The notes under the pieces were generated by a model. That model saw only the letters and a program-made list of their open reading frames with translations. It searched no databases and had not been told where the DNA came from. 64,000 bases of DNA from Aptenodytes patagonicus (Eukaryota > Chordata > Aves > Sphenisciformes > Spheniscidae), in contig NC_134982.1 of the NCBI RefSeq assembly GCF_965638725.1, positions 75,468,155 to 75,532,154 of the forward strand. Direction: 5' to 3'. The position numbers and the translations under genes are program-made. Shown here in pieces: positions 34,641 through 45,261 of the stretch (positions are counted from its first letter, which is position 1; each line of letters starts with the position of its first letter).

Positions 34641-37600
34641 GCCCAGGGCCTTCTCCCCAGAGCTGCCCCTGACCCCACCAGCATCGCTGCTGGGGCTTTG
34701 CCTGCCCGGGACACGGCTGCACCGTACTCCTACGCCAAGTGCATGGGGGTGCTGGTGGACCCTTCCTCCCACCAATCCTGGTCCCTCTGGGAGGGACATC
34801 AGGACTAGGAAGATTATTTTATTATCATTAGCACTCATGCCAACAAGAGAGTACATCTTTTTTCCACTCCTTGATAATTTCTTTGTTTTACTACTCAGGC
34901 ACCTCCTCCTGCAGCAGTGTCCCACATTCTGAATTACAGCTGTCCTGGATGTGGGATCCCCAGCATTTTTTATCAGCTCTTTGATCTTACTTTTGGGGGC
35001 CCATGGTGAAAAAACTCAATCTACCTAATTTCAGCCTCTTCATTTAGAATGAATGAGAATCTTAATGAACTGTCCTGCGGAGCAGGGCAATCCTGTGATC
35101 TCCTTTACTGAGGTGGGCAACTGAGGCATAGAGATTTGAAGTTCAGTCCACAAAGCTACTCTGGCATTGTCATGCTGACTATTAGAGTGACTACTTTTTT
35201 AGCTGCTGCTCTGAGTTAGGCTTAAGGTTCCCATCTTACTCTTTATTTTCCCAACAAACTGGGCATCAGGCATCCTCTTCACTGTTCCTTGCGTGATCTC
35301 TTGCTCTGCTCTCAGTCTAGTGTTTGGTACTGGTAGAGGTACCTCTTTCATTTCTATGGGAGAAAACTGACACTCTCTTATGGGCAAACTCTGATAATCT
35401 ATACAACTTCTTGGTTCAGCACATTAATTTTGGTCCTGCAGACTTACCTCCAAGGCTAGAGCTGTTGTGCAGTTACAGTAAATACTAATGAGGTTTTTGT
35501 AAAGACAGAACTCGTGCACCTTCATAGGGCAGTTGTCTCTGCACTCGTGTTCAAATGAGTTTTTCTTTTTTTACTTTTCCTGCACCTGTTTATCATGCCT
35601 CCTTGCTCCTGTCTCTTTGGTTTTAGGCTGTGGCTCAGTCTCCCTGTGAAGGTTTCTGCTAGCAGTGTTTTGCTCTCTCAGACCACCAAGAAATTTCTCT
35701 CTTGTCTTTAAAAGCATAGCCAGTTTTTGGGATAATCCTGAGGCTTATATGGAGGAAAACAACTACAAATAGCATCCTTACCTTCCAGGCACTTTTTCTG
35801 ACCCTGTCCCTTTCATATCCCTTCTCTCTTCTTGTGCTTGTGAAGCACAGCCTAGTTTTAATGAGCCCAATCTTTCCCTCAGTTAATGAGAACAGAAAGG
35901 ATTTGTGTTCTTCACAGCCAACAAGTGTTTTATTGGCAGCAACTAGAAGTTGTTAACATACTTTTTGGTCTGTGGGGAAAAAAGTATTGAACAGGTGCTT
36001 TATATGTATTACGAAAAGAAAGAGGAAGAATATATTATTTTATACAGGGAATTGGTTGGTTTTGTGACCTAGGTTATTAAATCCAATGAAGTTGGTAATC
36101 AGATTTCTTGGTGTTTCAATATAACGTTGTCCTTAAAACAAAACTGACAAAATCCAATATGCATTTACCTTTGGAAAAATATACTTTCATAAGTTCTTAG
36201 GGCAATAGAGCTTTTCTCAAAATTGAGTATAGAAAGTTTTTCTGCAGTAGATACCTGACTCGACGGTGTTCAAAACATGTTTCAGTACCCAGATAGTGCA
36301 AAGTTCCAAGCTAAGAGAAAAACTGATCATGAAGTGCATAAGTAATGAACAGCATTAAAAATCTCTTCATTATTGAAGAGTCTACATTACTACTAGTAAA
36401 GAATGGAAAAGTGAGGGAGAGTGTTTACAGCAGCTCAGCACCCTTCTTTTTGAAGAACTACATGCTCCACATAAGAGTCTTTGTATTATGTCACCCCACT
36501 GTAGCACGTCCTCCTATTCCACGCGAGACCAAATATTTCCAAATGACTGGCCTATCATTCTCCATCCTGTATGTATAACATGCGTTTATAGGTTATTAAA
36601 TAAAAATAAAAGAATTGCCTGAACAGTGTTGTGCCTGTTTATACCGTATGATGCTCTGACTCAATATTTCCTTTTCATTTGATCTATTTTTGTTATTGAA
36701 AATATTTATTTTGCTAACACTGCTAATGAATGCACTGCTGTCATATCTGGATACAATTTGCAGGGGCCATCTGCAAAGAATGAGGATCAGCTCTCTAAAT
36801 AGTTTATTAGACTGCCTAAATTTGTATGTTAGTCATACTGCAAAACTTAGTTGAGGGGTGATTTCTTTTGTCAAGTTTTAGGCCTGCTGTTATTGCAGAG
36901 CTGCAAGTTTTTCTGACTCAGAAATGCAGCAAAACTGTTGGCTTGTGAAGGTTTTACTATGTATAATAGGCTGTTTCCATGTGAATAAAGAGAAGTAAAA
37001 GCACCCTGCTACTATTTCCTGTGTGTGCATATATGTGTAGCATGTATGTATATATGTATGTACAGAAATAAGAAACCTCTCTTTCTTTTTTTACCAGAAG
37101 GAAGTAACAAAGGCCATCCTTAGGAAAGGAATAACTGGAAAACAATATGGGAGACTGGATGGATGAGGTCTCTGCACAGAAATTCTTGGAAGAAAAATCA
37201 CGGATAAATCATGGCAAGTACTGATGTAATCAGTGGCTGTAAACATTTTCCTCAACTAAATGTTTTCATTCCATGAAAAACCACTGCCAGTGTACATGAA
37301 GGCTGAATGGACTCATTCAATGAGTGCCAGAACTAAAGGCTTTTTAGGAAATAGGGTTCTCTTCTGAATCCCTGCCTTTTGGTCAAGGAGTTGGTGGGCA
37401 TTTTAGATTCCATGCCAAATTCTGTTTTTTCCTAGCTGCTTAATGTGAGTCTCTCTATAGCTGTAGTAGTGGGGTGAGAGGGAAGAATAGACAAGGCATT
37501 ACAAGGGACTTAGACATTTTAATTTCTCCATTTGTAAGTGGAAAAATTCTAAGTAAGGGCAGGAATGAAGTTGGCTTATGTATTTTTAATGGAAGGACAT

Positions 37601-40374
37601 GGGCAAAGCAGGATGTATTTCTTTAGTAATAAAGTAATTTTATGCCACACAAATTCATGCCTAACTTTTTAAGAACTAATGAAGGATTAAAGCAGTGCTG
37701 AAGCCTTTCTGGGAAGATGAATTTCTCCCCTGGAATAGAGACTTAAGTTAGCATAATCCTGCAGCAGAACTCCAGGTAGCCTCTCCCTGGGCACAGCGGT
37801 GGCTGAGGCCCTTCTGCTGCTCTGAAGCATCCCCCTACCTGAAAAGCCAGGCTCGGCACATCACAGCGGGAGTGTTAAGCTGGTCAGTGAGCTAAGGGGG
37901 TTTTGAGGTACACAAGATTTTCCCCTTTGACAGGGTTGTTTTTAACCCAGGTGCTGCTTGCTGTACACCCTTACTGAACAGTTGTGCCAGTGTAACTGAG
38001 GGGCAGCACAGGGGGAGAATAAGACCCAACATCTGGGGCAGGAACTCCTTAAACTGACATTTTCTCTGGGACAAAAGCCCATGACACTGTGTCCTAACCT
38101 CTGCAAAGCTCTGTTAATACACATGCACTTCATGGAACGTGTACATGCATCTGTCTTACCTGATGACAGCTTTTAATGAAGGAATTGTTAGTCCATTTCT
38201 TGCATGTATCATTTCTGTAACATACCAAGTTGCTAAATTATGGGTAAAGTTCCTGAAGTAATTCCTTGGTAAGGTGACCTGAGTGATAAAAGCCACAAAG
38301 TCACTTTTGTGAAAACTCATTTGAGGTCTTTGGAAAATGATACTCCTGGCCATGCATTAACCAGGTCAAGTCTTGGTAAAATTTGCATAGCAGTCTGAAG
38401 GTGTCTGTTGAAGGAACTGACCGAGCTTTCTCATTAACCAAAAAATGTCAGCAGTGGAAATGGAAGTAACAACGGGAAGAGAAAAATGGGGAGAAGAGCA
38501 GGCAGGTGGCCGGGACCCACAGATTGGACTGCGTACAGAGATGTTATAACTACGCTGGCAAGCCCTGCTGCAGGGATGGGGAGCTTTCATCCCCGGCAGC
38601 AGCGGATGGTCAGTGCAAGCCGGCTGCGAGCGCAGGCTGCACGTTAGGCAGCTCTGAGTCACTCCTGGGGAGGGCAGCGGAACACAGGGTTTAGGCAATC
38701 CACAGTGTGTAGCTGGAAAACATGTGCGTACCTTGACGAGGAGCCGGTCCCGGCTTTGCAACGCTATGCCTGAGGGGCTTTATTGTACCGTTGCAGAGTG
38801 CGCTGAATGACTTTGCAGGCTCTGTTTGTAGTGATGCTCCCTAAGCATTAACAATCAAAACAAAACTGTATTTTTAGCAGAAGTATTACAGGAATTAGCA
38901 CATGAACAAATGCAGGAGAAAGACAAAAACTGTGCAAGCTTTTTTTGCTTCTGATAGCATTTTCTCAAATGAATTGACTTCAGACTCCAATCCTGGCGCT
39001 GTGTCTGACACTGAGTCCCCTCACCGGGCCTGATTGTGACCCCTACCCACAGGCTGATGTCCTGGCCCAGCATCTCCCATCGCTGTCCCCAGGGAGGTGC
39101 CCAATGCCTGTGCCTGGGGCTGCCCCTGCTGCCCCCCAGCTGCCTTGCTCCCTGGTGGGGCAGTGGGATGGTCCTGGCTGCCGGGTCCTGCCCTGCCACC
39201 CCCAGGAGACCCCCCAGTGCTCCTGTCCCCAGCAGTCCCCAGCCCCTGCAGCACCCTGGCAAAGGTGATTTTTTTACTTTTGCTTTATTTTCCTTCTTCA
39301 GTGACTTCTGGATGGACTGTACGATCACGTGGCATTTATTCACGTCCACACCTAAGAAGCATATTGGCTCCAGGGGAAAGCAAATAATTACGTAATAACA
39401 TGAATAAGAAACAACAAGCTATTCTGTGCCCGTCAGTCATTTGAGAAATGTCCAGCCTACTCTTCCCATCTCCTATACAGCAAAAGAAACAATTGTTGAG
39501 AGAGGGATCTGAAACCCACAGAAGTCAAATGTCTTCTTCCCACCGATAAGTCTGATATCAGTCCACCCATGACTCGATTAACTGAGGTGGCTTCTCAGGT
39601 CTTTGTGGTGGTACATTTGCAGCCCAGGAAAGCCTGTGACCCTGGGTGTGCTGCCCTGCAGAAATACGGCGTATAAGGAGCTTTGTACTAAATGGGTCTC
39701 TTGGGAAAATGGCTTCATTCTGTTATTTTTATCAATCCATTTTTCTAATCTCCTGAAGAGACTTGACTTTATTCTGCTTTAACTGATGTTTGCAGCTCCT
39801 CTACATTTAGTATAATTTGCAGCTTTCACAAACGTAATATTTATTCCCTCTAAAAAACTATACAAGGGAGGCTTTAAATAAAACCAAGCCTGACACAGTT
39901 CCTTCTCCCTGAATATCTGTGTGCCTTTGAAAATTTACACCACTATCTTTCACTTTTGACTCTGCCATTCAGTCTCTGTAAAAGTTTGCCTTTGATCCAA
40001 ACAAATTTGAGTGAATTTTGAGATCAGTTTTCATCAAAACGCTGAAAGCTGTACCAGCATCCAAACACAGTTCACCTAGTCACATGTTCCCTTTATCCCT
40101 GAATCTTAGAAGTCAAATAACAGGAAAAAACAATTCAGTTTTTTGATCATGTTTGATCTTCAAATACTCTGTCTGGTGCTAGAACCAAGGAGACACAGAT
40201 ATGAACCTCTGCGCTAGTGCAAGCAGTTGCTTTCTGAAAACAGAGCAAAACCAGTGTCCCTTCTCTGAAGAACTGCTAATACCAAGGAAATAAAAAGTTC
40301 TAGAAATCCCCTAGTTCAGTGCTACTGACAAGTGTTTTGCACACAGAAGCCTCTATACTGTGAACCAAGAGGAT
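34641..40374. other. Intergenic DNA, no gene seen
   Basis: GC-rich unassigned text runs to about 34800. Beyond it lies AT-rich unique sequence. A separate GC-rich island at 38995-39260 stands out. The 36585-36900 part, rich in AATTTG/TTTATT motifs with few simple repeats, may be conserved non-coding DNA. Open frames here (for example 131 codons at 38366-38761 minus) show no known domain. Confidence 0.55.
38995..39260. other. GC-rich island in AT-rich intergenic DNA
   Basis: About 265 bases are dominated by CCCC, CTGCC and CCCAG text on the + strand, with few CpG. The frames across it give Gly/Pro/Leu-rich, low-complexity products, so coding is unlikely. It may be an old GC-biased repeat remnant or a minisatellite relic. 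I do not recognise it. Confidence 0.5.
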
Positions 40375-41329
40375 CAGTTCTGTTTAATATCTTTATCAAT
40401 CATCTGGACGAGGGGATTGAGTGCACCCTCAGTCAGTTTGCACATGACACCAAGTTGGGCGGGAGTGTTGATCTGCTCGAGGGTAGGAAGGCTCTGCAGA
40501 GGGACCTGGACAGGCTGGATCGATGGGCCAAGGCCAGCTGTATGAGGTTCAACAAGGCCAAGTGCCGGGTCCTGCACTTCGGCCACAACAACCCCATGCA
40601 GCGCTACAGGCTTGGGGAAGAGTGGCTGGAAAGCTGCCTGTCGGAAAAGGACCTGGGGGTGCTGGTTGACAGCCGGCTGAACATGAGCCGGCAGTGTGCC
40701 CAGGCGGCCAAGAAGGCCAATGGCATCCTGGCCTGTATCAGCAATAGTGTGGCCAGCAGGAGGAGGGAAGTGATGGTGCCCCTGTACTCGGCACTGGTGA
40801 GGCTGCACCTCGAATACTGTGTTCGGTTTTGGGCCCCTCACTACAAGAAGGACGTTGAGGTGCTGGAGCGTGTCCAGAGAAGGGCAACGAGGCTGGTGAG
40901 GGGTCTGGAGAACAAGTCTTATGAGGAGCGGCTGAGGGAACTGGGGTTGTTTAGCCTGCAGAAAAGGAGGTTCAGGGGAGACTTTATCGCTCTCTACAAC
41001 TCCGTGAAAGGAGGTTGTAGCAAGGCAGGAGTCGGTCTCTTCTTCCAAGTAACAAGCGATAGGACAAGAGGAAACGACCTCAAGTTGCACCAGGGCAGGT
41101 TTAGATTGGATATTAGGAAAAATTTCTTCACCGAAAGGGTTGTCAAGCATTGGAACAGGCTGCCCAGGGCAGTGGTTGAGTCCCCATCCCTGGAGGCGTT
41201 TAAAAGACGTGTAGACGTGGTGCTTAGGGACATGGTTTAGTGGTGGACTTGGCAGTGCCAGGTTAATGGTTGGACTCAATGATCTTAAAGGTCTTTTCCA
41301 ACCTAAACAATTCTATGATTCTATGGTTC
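40375..41329 (+). mobile_element. CR1 LINE, 5'-truncated (copy 3)
   Basis: A sense-oriented CR1 begins inside ORF2 at the LFNIFIN motif and runs to the ATTCTATG octamers at about 41310-41325. It is nearly identical to the matching part of copy 2, with scattered substitutions, and has the same 3' UTR. The left junction is at about 40375, where similarity to copy 2 begins with CAGTTCTGTTTAATATC. Confidence 0.97.
40376..41240 (+). pseudogene. CR1 ORF2 remnant, frame intact to the stop (copy 3)
   Basis: The frame is open from the truncation point to a TAG at 41238-41240, about 288 element-derived codons. It contains [22 protein letters not shown] at the catalytic box, [58 protein letters not shown] and the [19 protein letters not shown] end. 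The first catalytic aspartate is histidine here. Upstream codons back to about 40332 are host-derived and not part of the element. Confidence 0.92.
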
Positions 41330-42849
41330 TAACACCTTGCTTTTTAACCATCTGTTCTTGATGTTTTGGAACTTTCTGTGTATTTTTTCTACGTTTTTTT
41401 CCATTGATCAGATTTATACGTATGAGATGGTGATTGGCAAGACAACTTTTTATCCTGGAAAAGCAGTATTGCACTTGGTAGCTTTTCTGTCCAGGAAATT
41501 TGAAAAAGAAGTGAAACTGAGCTCAAGCATGATGAAACAAGATTTCCAAAATCTTGAAAATGACATTCTTTAAAATGTTTAAAAATATTTTTTTTGTTTT
41601 TAAAAATAAGTTCTTTTTATTTGCTTTCTGCTCTTTTAACCTTGGGCTGACATCTTCAGTCTTTTCTCCATAGATGGGAAGGCAAAAAGCTTACTTTTGA
41701 AATATGAACAAGAAATTTCCCCATGTCACATGGCTCTAGGAGCAGAGGCTTTATGTACAACGTATTTTGTGATATTCATGATAAAATCACACATATTCCA
41801 GCAAGCTTGGCAGTTAACTCCCTTAGTGCCCAGACTTGCGTAGCAATATCATTAGGCTGTTACCCTGTGCTGAAAATCATCTGGGCAGATAAAATCAGTG
41901 AAGATTCAGGAGAGAGGCATTTAAGGCAGTGGTTTGTCCATCTGGCTCTTACCACTACTTTGAGGGCTATGTTTATCTTTTTTTTCCTTCTCACAGTTTT
42001 CTTTGTTTCTGTTTGCTGAAGGTGCATTTTACAGAGAGGAGATCATTTCTGCTACTTTTACCTCCAGTTTAGTTGGACTGTCTGTGCACTTGTACGAAAG
42101 ACACACTTGAGAGCTTAACACCATACATTGTGGTCCTGGTACAACAATGTACCCTTTCCTCAGTTCAGATTTCAAACAACCTTTACTCTTAATTCTGTCA
42201 CCTTTCAGTAATCCTTGCTTTTGTTTCATTGCCCTTATGCTTTCCCCTGCAAGCTTAAACTAACCTTCAATAGTTGTGGCTCTTTCTCCCATGTTTGGTT
42301 TTTTATTCGCTTGTTTTTCTTCTTGAACTTCTGGGTCTCTGAGCAGTTCATCCGTGGCTCTTGTGCTGACTGCCCCTTCCCCTCCTTTTTTTCTTTTCTC
42401 TTTGCATTCTTCTTTTTCAGAGAATTTGCTGTCTGCTGTATAAGCTCTATAACCTAATTATAGAGGTTTCCCCCAGCTGCTTTCTGCACACCCTGCTCCC
42501 CTCCACCTCCTACTAGTGCCTACATAAGGTTATCTTGCTTTACTTAGAGTTATTGCCCACTTGACCAACACCATCTCCCTCTGGAATCCTCGTCATGCTC
42601 TCTGAAATCATTCCTGAAATGGAAGTGTAGCAGGGTTGCTTTGTGCTGTAGCCTGTTTGGGGGACCTGGCATCCCTGGTGTCCCTGTGACTGTTGCAAGC
42701 AGAACTGATAGTGGAAGGGATGGGGAGGCATTAGCTATTTTCTGCTTTTACTTGTTTGTTGAACACTTACCTGCATCTGTCAAGTCAGGGCTATTGGAGG
42801 TTGAGCAGGATCACAAGACGTTACACTAAAACAGCAAAAGGAGAGGAAT
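41330..42849. other. Intergenic DNA between two CR1 copies, no gene seen
   Basis: AT-rich to T-rich unique sequence, with a pyrimidine-rich area near 42370-42420. No exon or other transposon was recognised. Confidence 0.6.
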
Positions 42850-43356
42850 AGCATCTAGAGATGACCACATCTGGAGTGCTGTGACCAGTGCTGGGCTCCC
42901 CAGTAAAAGAGAGGCATGGACATACTGGAGTGAGTCCAGAGCAGAGCCACAAAGACAATGAAAGGACTGGAGCATCTCTCCTACAAGGACAGGCTGAGGG
43001 AGCTGGGACTGTTCAGCCTGGAGAAGAGAAGGCTCGGGGGAATGCATATAAATACCTCATGGGGGAAGTAAAGAAGATGGAGCCAGACTCTCCTCAGAGG
43101 TGTCCAGTGACAGGACAAGAGGCAATGAGCGCAAACTGAAAGACAGGAAAGTCCATTTAAACATAAGAAAACACTTTTTTACTGTGTGGGTTTTTGAGCC
43201 CAGGAACAGGTTTCCCAGAGAGTCTGCGGAGTCGCCATCCCTGGACATACCCAAAACCCAACTGCACACTGTCCTGAGCAACCTGCTCTAGCTCAGCAAG
43301 GGAGTTGGGCTAGGTGATCTGCAGATGTGCCTCCAGTCTCAGCCTTTCTGTGAGTT
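42850..43356 (+). mobile_element. CR1 LINE 3' fragment, old (copy 4)
   Basis: The text follows the CR1 ORF2 end in sense orientation (CTGGAGTGCTGTGACCAGTG, CTGAGGGAGCTGGGACTGTTC, GACAGGACAAGAGGCAATG, TCGCCATCCCTGGACAT) and the 3' UTR, with an end near 43356. The frame is broken: two short open pieces at 42888-43139 and 43100-43291 overlap in different frames. The end region lacks clean octamers. It is clearly older than copies 2 and 3. Confidence 0.88.
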
Positions 43357-45226
43357 AGTAACATTTCTAAGCATCCTCACAGTGGGATTTATCATGCTCT
43401 CAATTCATCACAGTGAAATTGCCAAGGAATTTTGCTTGCAAGCAAAAGAGGGTTCCCAGATTAACTTTATTATATCTGCAAATTGATCTCAGATGAAGTC
43501 CCTTTGCCCTGCTACCCTGATCTGCTGTTCAGATATGCTGTAAGCGATTCCTGCACATTTCTCCAGGGAATCCTGAAGCCCTGTACCCACAGTAAGCCTT
43601 GTGGTGAGGAGGGGAAGGGTCCACAGAGCTTTTGCAGAAATGTGTGGATCTTTTCTGCATCCTTTTGAAAGCAGCCAAAATGCTTGATTGGCTGGTGATC
43701 TTGGTTTTTATTCAGTCCCATTATTAATAATGTCCCATGTGGCAATAACTTTACCAAGAGATACTTAATGAACTTAAAAAAAGTTTTGAATATAAAGGTT
43801 ATATTATCAACAAACGGTGGTTTGAAAGAACTAAATAGGATTATGAAGATTATCCTTCTTTAACAATGCCTTAAATTTTTATCTTCTTATCCCTTTCTCA
43901 TTGCTTTCTCTCTCAAGACGTTATGGTTTATTGTGTCTCCACTAGGTACCTTGCATATGATTTACACACTGAATGACTCTGCTTTCAGAGCAAGGTAATG
44001 ACATAATATCCCCATTTATATTCAGAGCAGTCAACACTTTCTAGCTCTCTGAATAATAAAACCACCTGCATTTAATATACATGGAAAAATGGGAAGGCAA
44101 ATAGCAGATATGGCACAATCAGATAAGTGTAATCAGATAAAATATCACAATATTATAGCAGATCAGCATCTGGTAATGACTTGAATTTTAAAAGACTGAC
44201 AAACAGCATGGCCTAAAGCAATCAGGCATACCTCATTCTGAGCTACTTATCCCAGATTTGATTGCTCTTCTCATATGTTTCTGGCAGATTAAACATTCAG
44301 GCTTTCTTATTTTAACTCTTCCTGTGCTGTGTCTCTTTAAGTGAAAAAACACTAGCTTTCTAACTTTTTCTCCCAGAGTGAGAAAGCAACAACAAATTAC
44401 ACAGTGGAGGAAGAAGCCCAGCTCCCCTCAATGGTTGCAGTAAACTGTGCCAAACAGCCCTTCTGCAGTGTGCATGCAGTTGCACATCAGTCTGTGTCCT
44501 CTCTGCAGCTGCTGCCAGGGCTTTGACATCTGTCCTGGCTACTGGAGAACTAGTGGAAACTGAAGGGGTTTTTTTTGTATCTGGCAACCCCAGGATGAGT
44601 GGCCTGTGGAAGACTTTATTCGTGCATGCTACTGCACTCTGCGGGACCCTGGTCCCCTTCGGGGCGTCCTGCAGTTACTATAACACAAACGATATGAATC
44701 AAGCAACATCACAGTAGAGCTGGTGCTCTATGGAGGTGGGACATCGCCCATCCTCTAGTTATTTCTATGTCTCTCTCAATAGCAAGTCTCAGTTTTTAAT
44801 GCAGGTGCTGGAGTAGCACCCAAAAAATTATGTTAGGAGCATGTTCCTCTCTCCTCCCCTCTCCCTTGCCTCCTCCCTGACCTTTTTATGGTGTATTCTC
44901 CCCACATTTGGACAAACACTTCCTGTCCTGTCAGGACTGCTGATTACGTGCAATGAAATATAGCTGCAAGCTCTCTCTTGTACAGCTTGGTTTAATGTAA
45001 GCATTGGTGGTGAGGAGCTGCTCTAATTTCTTCTTTCTGATTTGGTGTCCCAGGCAATGCTACTCCCAGAAAGCATATCCCTTGCCTCAGATCTTGGGTA
45101 TGGGGAGTTCATTTACTCCTGATTACTGAGCTTGTGATTGGACTTTGCATGCTGCAAATTGAAACACTGCGTCTCCAGAGTATATTGGGCGCTACATGCT
45201 TGCACTTGAACTAAATGTTATGCAAG

Positions 45227-45228
<2 letters not shown>

Positions 45229-45258
<30 letters not shown>
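45229..45258. repeat. Homopolymer T(30)
   Basis: Thirty T residues on the + strand. As the complement it is A(30), which could be the tail of a minus-strand retrocopy, but no AATAAA precedes it on that strand and no flanking duplication is seen. It is most simply a slipped homopolymer. Confidence 0.95.

Positions 45259-45261
<3 letters not shown>

Noticed and set aside
34270..34932. Plus-strand frame of 220 codons
   Set aside because: It crosses the antisense, GC-rich CR1 fragment; the length follows from the repeat's composition.
38855..39349. Minus-strand frame of 164 codons over the GC-rich island
   Set aside because: The middle is Gly/Pro/Gln-rich low complexity caused by composition, and the ends are ordinary AT-rich text without any known domain.
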